DNA of 32,110 nt from an uncultured Clostridia bacterium (GTDB lineage Bacteria; Bacillota; Clostridia; TANB77; CAG-508). Within the stretch, counting starts at the first letter, position 1. Each line of letters opens with the position of its first letter. The DNA is taken from positions 1 through 32,110 of the forward strand of contig CANQEI010000016.1 in assembly GCA_947594845.1 (NCBI GenBank), written 5' to 3'. The position numbers and the translations under genes were made by a program. A model generated the notes under the pieces. That model was not told the origin of the DNA, did no database searches, and saw only the letters and a list, made by a program, of their open reading frames with translations. Shown one piece after another: positions 1-6,547 of the stretch.

Positions 1-74
1 AACACAGAAGTCAAGCCCTCAGGTGCCGAAGATACTTGCGAGTTACCTTGCTGGGAAAATAGGTTGTTGCCAGT
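1..74 (+). rRNA. rrf: 5S ribosomal RNA, 3' part (partial)
   Basis: The window opens inside a 5S rRNA gene. The stretch starting AACACAGAAGTCAAGCCCTC is the conserved loop of bacterial 5S rRNA, and the segment ending GGTTGTTGCCAG is its usual 3' end. The 5' part lies outside the window. A tRNA-Asn gene follows about ten bases later, so the two are probably one transcript at the end of an rRNA operon. Confidence 0.9.
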
Positions 75-83
75 TTTATATAT

Positions 84-159
84 TCCTCTTTAGCTCAGTT
101 GGTAGAGCGCTCGGCTGTTAACCGATAGGTCGTTGGTTCGAGTCCAACAAGAGGAGCCA
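84..159 (+). tRNA. tRNA-Asn (GTT), CCA encoded
   Basis: This 76-nt cloverleaf has acceptor arms TCCTCTT and AAGAGGA, discriminator G and a genome-encoded CCA. The D arm is GCTC/GAGC, the anticodon loop CTGTTAA gives anticodon GTT, and the T arm is GTTGG-TTCGAGT-CCAAC. The outermost anticodon-stem pair is a C-U mismatch. It lies directly behind 5S rRNA with no promoter of its own in view. An identical copy occurs at 25937-26012. Confidence 0.97.
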
Positions 160-160
160 A

Positions 161-194
161 AAATAACAGATAATTATTTATCTGTTATTTTTTT
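161..194 (+). terminator. Rho-independent terminator of the 5S-tRNA-Asn transcript
   Basis: The arms AATAACAGATAA and TTATCTGTTATT form a 12-bp stem over a short TTA-type loop, followed by a T run reaching about 194. It ends the rRNA/tRNA transcript. Confidence 0.88.
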
Positions 195-220
195 GTCTGT
201 TCGCTATTTTTTTCACTTAA

Positions 221-301
221 TTAATATATAATAATTTAAACGGATCTAAATGTATATTAGTTTGTTCAAATTGTCACAAAGAAATACATAGTGAGTTATA
301 A
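221..301 (+). pseudogene. C-terminal remnant of an HNH endonuclease
   Basis: The open frame between stops at 218 and 299 encodes 26 residues ending CILVCSNCHKEIHSEL. The C-x2-C-H-x3-H pattern (CSNCHKEIH) is the zinc/HNH C-terminal signature of HNH homing or restriction endonucleases. The rest of the gene is missing: the frame is cut off at the tRNA terminator and has no start codon or ribosome site. It reads as the tail of an earlier insertion next to the tRNA. The segment is short, so the family call rests on this motif alone. Confidence 0.55.
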
Positions 302-391
302 AATGTGAAACAAAATCAAAAAAATGTTAAAATGTTTCTCATTTTAAATAAAAGATATTTTGAAATATTTAGAGCAAATTGAACAAGGTAA

Positions 392-562
392 CCGAACAAG
401 ATAAAACGAATATTAAATAAACACAGGAAAAATCTAAAAACAGCAAATTATATTTTGGAAGATATACCAAAGGTTAAAGAAGTTATAAAAATTGAAAGAC
501 AAATGCAAAAAGAACAAAATCAAGTTACTAAACTAAAAAAAAGAGATAGATATGTAAGGTAG
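392..562 (+). pseudogene. Unidentified ORF remnant (C-terminal tail)
   Basis: A frame without start codon or ribosome site runs from a stop at 389 to TAG at 560-562. It encodes a lysine- and glutamate-rich, probably helical tail containing VKEVIKIERQMQKEQ. The composition looks coding rather than random AT. I do not recognise the family. Together with the HNH remnant it suggests decayed accessory genes upstream of the defence operon. Confidence 0.3.
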
Positions 563-691
563 TAAAAGGAAGGATTGATATTTATTACAGTCCTTCCACA
601 AATTTTAAAATTTAATACAAAACACTTGTTTCTATGATACATATATGATATAAATAAAATATAAATTTTATTTGAAATATATGGAAAACTG

Positions 692-720
692 TAGAAAAAA
701 AAATAAGTTTATTATATAAT
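692..720 (+). promoter_or_regulatory. Probable promoter of the ABC-3C operon
   Basis: A consensus -10 TATAAT lies at 715-720, about 30 bases before the first start codon. A weak -35, TAGAAA at 692-697, sits 17 bases upstream of it. A better -35 (TTGAAA, 672-677) is too far away to pair with this -10. Confidence 0.45.
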
Positions 721-749
721 CATATTAATTAGTTTAAGGAGATATTTAA

Positions 750-1673
750 ATGAATATACAAGAAAAGGCTATAGCACATGTATATTTTAAACTGAAAATT
801 TACCAGAAAGACGGATATGAATTTCAAAACTTTTTTACCAGCATAATGAATAAATACGATAGTGAGTTTACTCCAATTAAAACACAAGGAAGTATAGGAG
901 ACAGAAAAAATGATGGATATATTCCATCAAAAGGAATATATTATCAAGTATATGCTCCTGAAAAAGTTGATCCAACAGAAGCAATAAGTAAAATTGAAAA
1001 TGATTTAGATGGATTAATTGAATATTGGAGTGATAAATGCCCAATAAAGGAATTTAATTTTGTAATGAATGATAAATATAAAGGGGCTTATCCTACAATA
1101 AATGCAAAAATTTTAGAAGTTGGTAAGAAATATAATATTACAGCTAAGTTACTATTGGCAAGTCAGATTGAAAATATATTTTTTCAATTAAAAGATGAAG
1201 AAATAATAGAAATATTAGGAAATATCATAAGTGTTCCAATAGAAAATTTATCATTTAATAGCTTAAATGATGTTATAGAAGGAATAATGAAAATGCCTTT
1301 CAAAATAAATGACTCATTGATAGCTCCAGCAGAAATGGAAGAAAAAATTAAGTTTAATAATTTGAATGAAGAAGTATCAAAAATATTAAATGAACATTCT
1401 ATATATATAGGTCAGTTGGAAGAATATTTTTCAAATAAGGGAGATTTTGAAAGAGAGAAAGTCCAACAAATATTAACTGGAATCTATGAAGAAACTATAC
1501 ACAAGATTAATGATGATACAACAGATGCTAATTCAATAAGATTCTTTTATATAGTTGACAAGATTACTCCTGAAAAATCTAATATTTCTATAATGAACGC
1601 TATATATATATTAATGTCATATTATTTTGAAGCTTGTGATATTTTTTTAAATCCAAATAATAAGGAGAATTAA
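750..1673 (+). CDS. ABC-3C/Lamassu-like system, effector and C-terminal-domain component
   Basis: This 307-residue protein is the first gene of a three-gene set whose ATPase identifies it as an ABC three-component (ABC-3C, Lamassu-related) anti-phage system. It has the usual two parts: an N-terminal effector-like domain (about 1-125) and a helical C-terminal domain (about 130-300) of the kind that joins the ATPase and middle component. In the N-terminal part E24, G50-D51, N54-D55-G56 and Y65-Q66-x-Y68 are spaced like the core of a PD-(D/E)xK nuclease, but the usual catalytic Lys is Tyr68. A nuclease role is therefore inference. AAGGAG lies nine bases before ATG 750. The stop is two bases before the next gene. 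A standalone unknown protein is possible but unlikely given its partners. Confidence 0.68.
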   Translation: MNIQEKAIAHVYFKLKIYQKDGYEFQNFFTSIMNKYDSEFTPIKTQGSIGDRKNDGYIPSKGIYYQVYAPEKVDPTEAISKIENDLDGLIEYWSDKCPIKEFNFVMNDKYKGAYPTINAKILEVGKKYNITAKLLLASQIENIFFQLKDEEIIEILGNIISVPIENLSFNSLNDVIEGIMKMPFKINDSLIAPAEMEEKIKFNNLNEEVSKILNEHSIYIGQLEEYFSNKGDFEREKVQQILTGIYEETIHKINDDTTDANSIRFFYIVDKITPEKSNISIMNAIYILMSYYFEACDIFLNPNNKEN

Positions 1674-1675
1674 TA

Positions 1676-1936
1676 ATGTTAATGCCAAAAAAGCATATTA
1701 ATATATCAGAATCTCTAATTGGTATAGGTGGAATAATTTTGCAATGTTTAGGAAAAAATATTAAGACTATTGATTCAATTATTTCATATACTAATCAGAT
1801 GATTGATAATAATAAAAGTAGAACAATATATAATAATATAGATAGCATTTTGTTAGCTATTGATTATTTATATTCAATAGGTGCAATAGATATGAATGAA
1901 GAAGGAGGAGTATATAATGTATTTAATAGAACTTAG
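1676..1936 (+). CDS. ABC-3C middle component (small subunit)
   Basis: This 86-residue protein sits between effector and ATPase, where ABC-3C/Lamassu systems carry their short middle component. It is predicted to be mainly helical, has no membrane segment and no catalytic motif. AAGGAG at 1662-1667 precedes ATG 1676; a second ATG at 1682 would remove two residues. Its last 20 bases overlap the start of the ATPase gene, so translation is probably coupled. The assignment rests on size, position and the neighbouring DUF2326 protein more than on its own sequence. Confidence 0.62.
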   Translation: MLMPKKHINISESLIGIGGIILQCLGKNIKTIDSIISYTNQMIDNNKSRTIYNNIDSILLAIDYLYSIGAIDMNEEGGVYNVFNRT

Positions 1937-3659
1937 TGCCAATAAACCCTCTTTTCAGACAATAAAATTTAAAGATGGCTTAAACTTTATTATAGGTGGA
2001 AAATCAAATGAGCAAAAAAACAAGAAAAGTACATATAATGGAGTAGGAAAATCTCTTATGATTAGAATATTACATTTCTGTTTGGGGTGTAATACAATAA
2101 AGGTATTTGAAAAATACTTAAAAGATTGGGAATTTACTTTAAAATTTAAAATAGACTATAACAATTACACTGTAACAAGAAAATGTAAAGAACAAAATAA
2201 AATAATTCTTAATGGAAAAGAAATGACAGTAAGTGAATTTAATGAATTTATGGGTTCATCTTTATTTTATCTAGATAAAGTTAAATATAAAAATTTAACT
2301 TATAGACCATTAATTTCAAGATTTATTAGACCTAATAAGTATAGTTATGATAATTATGATATTTTTATACCTAAAGAAACTGAATATGCAAGAAATTTAT
2401 GTAATAACTATTTGCTAGGTTTAGATGTTAGTTTAATTGATAAAAAGAAAGATTTAGTATGTAAGAAAAAAGAAGTTACAAATGCTAAAAAAATATTTGA
2501 AAAAGATGATACAATACAAACATTTTTTAAAAAGAAAGAAAAAATAGATGTAAGTATTATAAATTTAGAACAAAATATAGAAAAATTAAAAAATGAAATA
2601 GATAATTTTAAAATAGCCGATAATTATTATGAAATAAAAAAAGAAGCGGATGAAGAACAAATAGAACTTAATAATTTAGAAAATGATTTATTATTAATGA
2701 AAAATGCAGTAGGAAACATAGATAAGAGTTTAAATATAAAAACAGACGTATCAAAAGATAAAATAATTGCTATGTATAAAGAAGCAAAAATAGAATTAAA
2801 CGATATGATAGTGAAGAAATTAGAAGAAGTAGAAGAATTTCATAATAAATTATTGGATAATAGAATAAAAAGACTTCTAAAGCAAAAGAATGAGTTAAAA
2901 AGTAAAATCAAAGAAACAGAAAAACAAAAGCAACAATTATCTCAATCATTGGACGAGAATTTAAAGGTATTAGGTGCGTTTGGTGCCTTAGAAGAATATA
3001 ATTCTTTAAATAGCAAATTAAATGAATATAAAAATAGATTAGAAAAGTTAAATGATTATAAAGAACTAATAGAAAAATATAAAAATGAATTAAATAATAT
3101 AAACATAAATTTGCAACAAGAAAATATTATTACAAATAATTATTTAAAGGATTCTAGAGAAGTAATTAATAGGAACATTTTAGTATTTAGAGAGTTAGCA
3201 CAGAGATTTTATCCCAATAAAACATCAGGAATACAAATAGACAATAATGAGAGCGAAAAAAATCAAAATAGATTTAATGTTTCAGTAGAAATACAAGATG
3301 ATTCATCTGATGGAGTCAATGGAATAAAAATATTTTGTTATGATTATACAGTTATGATAAATGGATATAATAATAATGTTAGGTTTATCTGTCATGATAG
3401 CAGGTTGTTTTCGGACATTGATCCAAGACAAAAGAGTGAATGCATAAAAATAGCAGAAGAATATACAAATAAATATGGATTTCAGTATATTGCAACATTA
3501 AATGAAGATTTTCTAGATACAATAAAGGGAGGTACTTCTGAAGAAGAATACATTGAAATAAAGAAAATTATAGATAATAATACACAATTACATTTAACGG
3601 ATAATAATGAAACAGGAAAATTACTAGGAATACAATTAGATTTAAAATATGATGAATAA
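1917..3659 (+). CDS. ABC-3C/Lamassu SMC-like ATPase (DUF2326)
   Basis: The 580-residue protein is an SMC/Rad50-type ATPase. A P-loop YNGVGKSL lies at residues 40-47 after an inserted Lys/Asn-rich loop, followed by ILHFCLGC, a typical DUF2326-ATPase arrangement. Residues about 180-410 are charged coiled coil. The C-terminal block (about 485-575) has CHDSRLFSDIDPRQKS and YIATLNEDF, matching the DUF2326 head lobe. In known Lamassu/ABC-3C systems this subunit senses invading DNA and releases the effector. The start is taken at ATG 1917, nine bases after AGGAGG (1904-1909), not at the in-frame ATG 1896, which has no comparable site. It overlaps the upstream gene by 20 bases and a terminator follows 13 bases after the stop. 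Confidence 0.82.
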   Translation: MYLIELSANKPSFQTIKFKDGLNFIIGGKSNEQKNKKSTYNGVGKSLMIRILHFCLGCNTIKVFEKYLKDWEFTLKFKIDYNNYTVTRKCKEQNKIILNGKEMTVSEFNEFMGSSLFYLDKVKYKNLTYRPLISRFIRPNKYSYDNYDIFIPKETEYARNLCNNYLLGLDVSLIDKKKDLVCKKKEVTNAKKIFEKDDTIQTFFKKKEKIDVSIINLEQNIEKLKNEIDNFKIADNYYEIKKEADEEQIELNNLENDLLLMKNAVGNIDKSLNIKTDVSKDKIIAMYKEAKIELNDMIVKKLEEVEEFHNKLLDNRIKRLLKQKNELKSKIKETEKQKQQLSQSLDENLKVLGAFGALEEYNSLNSKLNEYKNRLEKLNDYKELIEKYKNELNNININLQQENIITNNYLKDSREVINRNILVFRELAQRFYPNKTSGIQIDNNESEKNQNRFNVSVEIQDDSSDGVNGIKIFCYDYTVMINGYNNNVRFICHDSRLFSDIDPRQKSECIKIAEEYTNKYGFQYIATLNEDFLDTIKGGTSEEEYIEIKKIIDNNTQLHLTDNNETGKLLGIQLDLKYDE

Positions 3660-3671
3660 AGTAAAATTATT

Positions 3672-3706
3672 AAAGCTAGTGCTGTGCTATATGTCGCTAG
3701 CTTTTT
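3672..3706 (+). terminator. Terminator of the ABC-3C operon
   Basis: The arms AAAGCTAG and CTAGCTTT enclose a 17-base loop and are followed by a T run. It lies 13 bases after the ATPase stop codon. Confidence 0.75.
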
Positions 3707-3867
3707 GCTATATATAAAGTGTAAAAGTACATTTTATTTTAGAAAACAAAGTTAATATCCTCTAATAAAAGTAAAAAGATAAAGCAATTTGAAAATAAAG
3801 AATTAGATATATTTGTGGTTGAGAATGATAATAAATTTGTTGGAGAAATTACTGTAAATTATATAAA

Positions 3868-4023
3868 TCACCGATTATCAGAAGCTTCTGATAATTGGTG
3901 GATGAAATCATCTATAAAAGAATTTTTAATATTAGAATTACTAGAATGCAACTTTTTGTCAAACTTATTAGTAGTCTTTGCTAAAGAATCAACAGTAGAA
4001 GATAAAAAATCATCTAAATTCAT
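3868..4023 (-). CDS. Small protein of unknown function, 51 residues
   Basis: A minus-strand ORF begins at ATG 4023 and ends with TGA at 3868-3870. It has the strongest ribosome site in the window: AAGGAGGTGAT (4030-4040 on the plus strand as its complement), a full match to the 16S 3' end. A -10 TATTAT and a -35 TTGTTT with 16-base spacing lie just upstream. The protein starts MNLDDFLSSTVDSL, is rich in Ser, Asp and Lys, looks helical and soluble, and ends LSEASDNR. I do not recognise a family. A 77-codon frame on the opposite strand (3815-4048) is probably its shadow. The 3' end of the gene is a 32-bp palindrome. It is convergent with the ABC-3C operon. Confidence 0.6.
   Translation of the reverse strand: MNLDDFLSSTVDSLAKTTNKFDKKLHSSNSNIKNSFIDDFIHQLSEASDNR
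3869..3900. repeat. 32-bp near-perfect palindrome
   Basis: The arm CACCGATTATCAGAAG is followed without a loop by CTTCTGATAATTGGTG. This gives 16 pairs with one G-T wobble, centred on AAGCTT at 3882-3887. It spans the last ten codons and stop of the small minus-strand gene. It could act as a bidirectional terminator-like hairpin, a protein site or a recombination scar. Confidence 0.8.
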
Positions 4024-4049
4024 AAATAAATCACCTCCTTGCTATTAAT

Positions 4050-4077
4050 ATAATACAACCATTTTCATAAAAAACAA
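4050..4077 (-). promoter_or_regulatory. Promoter of the small minus-strand gene
   Basis: Read on the minus strand, TTGTTT (4072-4077) and TATTAT (4050-4055) are 16 bases apart. Transcription would begin a few bases before the full-length Shine-Dalgarno sequence, giving a short leader. Confidence 0.5.
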
Positions 4078-4118
4078 TACTAATGTAAAATGAGTGTAAA
4101 TAAAATAGATGAAAACTC

Positions 4119-4147
4119 TTGCAATATTAATTCTATTATGTTAATAT
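4119..4147 (+). promoter_or_regulatory. Promoter of a candidate small RNA
   Basis: TTGCAA (4119-4124), a 17-base spacer and TAATAT (4142-4147) form a good sigma-A-type promoter. No ORF with a ribosome site follows before the terminator at 4226-4270. Confidence 0.5.
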
Positions 4148-4153
4148 GATTTT

Positions 4154-4270
4154 AACAGTTGAGGTTCGGAAAACTTTAATAGGCTCATTTTTCGCATATA
4201 AGTATCGTTAAGGAACCAAAATAATAAATCCTAGAAAGCTTAATATATAAGCAATCTAGGATTTTATTTT
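4154..4270 (+). ncRNA. Candidate small non-coding RNA
   Basis: A transcript from the promoter at 4119-4147 would start near 4154 and end at the hairpin and T-rich tail at 4226-4270, about 115 nt. It contains GGTTC (near 4163) and GGAACC (near 4211), which could pair and close a roughly 50-nt domain. No start codon with a ribosome site is seen. No known RNA family is recognised. The call rests only on the promoter-terminator pair. Confidence 0.35.
4226..4270 (+). terminator. Hairpin terminator, copy 1 of a dispersed pair
   Basis: The arms AAATCCTAGA and TCTAGGATTT enclose an inner AAGCTTA...TAAGC stem and are followed by a T-rich tail. The same hairpin recurs at 11384-11428 with a two-base loop difference and one compensatory arm change. 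Confidence 0.75.
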
Positions 4271-4501
4271 AATATTTTTAATGCAATAATAATGCAATAG
4301 CTTTTTATTTTTTTATGCAATAGTTGAAAAAAATATTTATTATGATAATTTTTTCAAATAAAAGAAAATAAAAAATAGATGAATTAGAGTACGAGATTAG
4401 AAATTAATAAATTAAATAGAATAAGTGAAAATATAAAAATAGAAATATCTGATTATAAAAGATAATATTAAAAAATTTTTAAAGGAGAAGAAAATATAAA
4501 A

Positions 4502-5437
4502 ATGATAATAAATACTGGAATGAGAACTGATATACCTGCTTTTTATTCTGATTGGTTATTGAATAGAATAAAAGAAGGCTTTGTATATGTGAGAAACCCA
4601 TATTATAAACATCAAGTAACTAAATATAACTTAAATCCAGAAGTTGTTGATTGCTTGGCATTTTGTACTAAAAATCCACATCCATTAATTTCTCATTTAC
4701 CAGAATTAGATAAGTATAGGCAATTTTGGTTTGTAACAATTACGCCATATGGAAAAGATATAGAACCAAATGTACCAGAAAAAAAGCAAGTAATTAATGA
4801 TTTTAAAAAATTGTCAGAACACCTAGGAAAAAATGCAGTCGCAATCCGTTATGATCCCATATTTATAAATGATAAATTTGACGTGAATATGCATATTAAA
4901 TGTTTTGATAAATTGTTAAAAGAGCTTAAAGGATATACAGAAGATTGCACAATTAGCTTTTTAGATATGTATGAAAAAGTAAAAAGAAATGCACCAGATT
5001 TGACTCCACCAACTGAAAAAGAGCAAATACAAATTGCAAAAGCATTTTCAAAAATAGGAAATGAAAATAACATTACGGTACATTCTTGTTGTGAAAAAGA
5101 ATTTTTAAAAGATTATGGTTTGGATATAACAGGATGTATGAGTAAAGAAATTGTTGAAAAAGCTATAGGTAATAAATTAAATGTAACAAGGAATCTTTAT
5201 AAAAGAGGAGGTTGTACTTGTTTATTAGGAAATGATATAGGTGCCTACAATACGTGCATGCATTTATGTAAATATTGTTATGCAAATGCAAATCAAGGAA
5301 TGGTAAAAGAAAATATAAGAAAACACAACCCTAATTCTCCATTTTTAATAGGAGAACTAGAGGCAGAAGATAAAATAACAGAGGCTAATCAAAAAAGTTG
5401 GCTAAACATAGGGAACCAAATTAGTTTTTTCTGTTAG
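4502..5437 (+). CDS. DUF1848 family protein with CX3CX2C cysteine motif
   Basis: The 311-residue protein matches the DUF1848 family as I know it: an N-terminal part with INTGMRTDIPAFYSDW, a TIM-barrel-like middle with FVTITPYG and AIRYDPIF, and a C-terminal cysteine cluster. The cluster holds C238-x-C240 and C252-x3-C256-x2-C259 (CMHLCKYC) followed by YANA. CX3CX2C is the [4Fe-4S]-binding pattern of radical SAM enzymes, though here it lies at the C terminus. An iron-sulfur enzyme is plausible but the reaction is unknown. AAAGGAG lies about 15 bases before ATG 4502, which is rather far. It appears to be a single-gene transcript. The C-terminal NQISFF resembles other family members, so it looks complete. 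Confidence 0.78.
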   Translation: MIINTGMRTDIPAFYSDWLLNRIKEGFVYVRNPYYKHQVTKYNLNPEVVDCLAFCTKNPHPLISHLPELDKYRQFWFVTITPYGKDIEPNVPEKKQVINDFKKLSEHLGKNAVAIRYDPIFINDKFDVNMHIKCFDKLLKELKGYTEDCTISFLDMYEKVKRNAPDLTPPTEKEQIQIAKAFSKIGNENNITVHSCCEKEFLKDYGLDITGCMSKEIVEKAIGNKLNVTRNLYKRGGCTCLLGNDIGAYNTCMHLCKYCYANANQGMVKENIRKHNPNSPFLIGELEAEDKITEANQKSWLNIGNQISFFC

Positions 5438-5443
5438 AAATAA

Positions 5444-5557
5444 AATTATGATGTATATGACTCTACTGATTTCTTTACTCAAGGTATAGATTATTTTAGC
5501 AAAATAAATAGCAAATTATCTAGTAGACGTTTTGACAAACTTAAAATATTCTGTTAA
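5444..5557 (+). pseudogene. Short coding remnant ending KLKIFC, unidentified
   Basis: The frame between the stop at 5441 and TAA 5555-5557 encodes 37 residues including DSTDFFTQGIDYF and SKINSKLSSRRF. It has no start codon or ribosome site. The codons for SKINSKLS recur at 31764-31787 with differences only at synonymous third positions, which suggests real former coding sequence. The promoter at 5532-5560 overlaps its end. The family is not recognised. Confidence 0.3.
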
Positions 5558-5560
5558 GAT
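5532..5560 (+). promoter_or_regulatory. Strong promoter of the DUF2798 gene
   Basis: A perfect -35 TTGACA (5532-5537), 17-base spacer and TAAGAT (5555-5560). The leader would be about 140 nt and includes the palindrome GTGCTTAAGCAC (5598-5609). No known riboswitch was recognised in it. Confidence 0.75.
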
Positions 5561-5710
5561 ATTAAATATAAAAATAATTAAAAAGCTGACACATGTAGTG
5601 CTTAAGCACATAAATCTGATTACAGAACTTTTTTATGAAACAATATAGTTAGATTTATTGCAATAGTAACTATGTGTGTTTTTGTTTTGCAAAGAAAGGA
5701 GACAAGAAAA

Positions 5711-6301
5711 ATGCCACAAAACAAATTTCAAAAGTTAATGTTTGCATTAATTACAGTTATAATAACAGTACATGCTTATGTATTTTTTAGTTTATATGTT
5801 ATTAATGGAAATACTTTAATGTCTATAAATGGAGAAACAAGTGTAATAGGTGCTATAAATAAGCAAGGTGGAGTTATGATGTTTGGTCAAATGTTGCCAA
5901 TATGGGCTATAATTTTGGTTGAATTCTGTTTAGCTTACAGCTTAGAAATATTTGTAGGACAGACATTATCGTTTAAATTTGCTTCAAAAGTATTTGACAT
6001 AAAAACAACACATCCAGTTTTATTTGAAACTGCAATTATATGTGCAACAGTTGGAATAATGTGCCCTGCCATGAGTTTTATAGCAGCATTTTTATATTAT
6101 CCTTATTATATGGGATTTAATATATTTACATTACTTGCAAATTGGCTAAAATTAATATGTTTTAATTTCCCATTTGCATTTTTTACACAATTATTCTTTA
6201 TTCAGCCATTGGTTAGAACAATATTTAAAATGATATTTATCAGAAATCACAATGGCAAGAATATACTAAAAAATGAAGAAAAATTAGTAAGTACTAAATA
6301 A
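5711..6301 (+). CDS. DUF2798 family membrane protein
   Basis: From ATG 5711 the protein has 196 residues and about four hydrophobic segments: near residues 8-30, 60-80, 100-128 and 142-170. The repeated pattern of a long helix ending in small residues (FALITVIITVHAYVFF, then FETAIICATVGIMCPAMSF) fits DUF2798, small inner-membrane proteins of unknown function. AAAGGAG at 5696-5702 supports ATG 5711 over an upstream in-frame start that would add 13 residues and lacks a site. It has its own promoter and terminator, so it is probably monocistronic. Confidence 0.72.
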   Translation: MPQNKFQKLMFALITVIITVHAYVFFSLYVINGNTLMSINGETSVIGAINKQGGVMMFGQMLPIWAIILVEFCLAYSLEIFVGQTLSFKFASKVFDIKTTHPVLFETAIICATVGIMCPAMSFIAAFLYYPYYMGFNIFTLLANWLKLICFNFPFAFFTQLFFIQPLVRTIFKMIFIRNHNGKNILKNEEKLVSTK

Positions 6302-6385
6302 AATATTATGCAAAGTTTTTTACATAAATTTATATTTGTTAAAAATTGATAAGAAATATTTTTAATAGTGTGTGCGATTTTTCAT

Positions 6386-6419
6386 GAAAGTGAAATCCAA
6401 TAAGGATTTCACTTTTTTT
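6386..6419 (+). terminator. Terminator after the DUF2798 gene
   Basis: The arms AAAGTGAAATCC and GGATTTCACTTT form a 12-bp stem over AATAA, followed by a T run. It separates the DUF2798 gene from the TetR-controlled promoter. Confidence 0.92.
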
Positions 6420-6484
6420 GTTAAGAAGAAATTCAAATATATTTTCATATAGAGTCGTTATTATAAAAAATTTTTTCTAAATAA

Positions 6485-6513
6485 TTGACATGATGTCAGA
6501 GATAATATATTAT
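6485..6513 (+). promoter_or_regulatory. Promoter of the redox operon
   Basis: TTGACA (6485-6490), 17 bases, TATTAT (6508-6513). The -35 overlaps the left operator palindrome (6486-6498) and the right one (6519-6531) covers the probable start of transcription. This is a layout suited to repression. Confidence 0.8.
6486..6498. promoter_or_regulatory. Operator 1, probably TetR-family
   Basis: TGACATGATGTCA is a perfect 13-base palindrome (6-bp arms around G). It overlaps the -35 element of the redox operon. Operator 2 has the same TGAC/GTCA ends, 33 bases away centre to centre, or about three helical turns. Confidence 0.72.
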
Positions 6514-6518
6514 AATAC

Positions 6519-6531
6519 TGACAATACGTCA
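6519..6531. promoter_or_regulatory. Operator 2, probably TetR-family
   Basis: TGACAATACGTCA shares the 13-base spacing and TGAC/GTCA ends of operator 1 but has less symmetric centre bases. It lies between the -10 box and the ribosome site of the first gene. The likely ligand is the TetR protein encoded at 7297-7905. Confidence 0.65.
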
Positions 6532-6547
6532 GAGAAAGGAGAAAAAA

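Noticed and set aside
3815..4048. 77-codon plus-strand ORF, partly like a GNAT fragment (ELDIFVVENDNKFVGEI just around its start)
   Set aside because: Its GTG start has no ribosome site and most of it lies opposite the minus-strand small gene, which has a perfect Shine-Dalgarno sequence. The GNAT-like stretch before 3868 may be a remnant but is too short to call.
5567..5700. Riboswitch in the long leader of the DUF2798 gene
   Set aside because: Only a 12-base palindrome is visible; no known riboswitch core is present.
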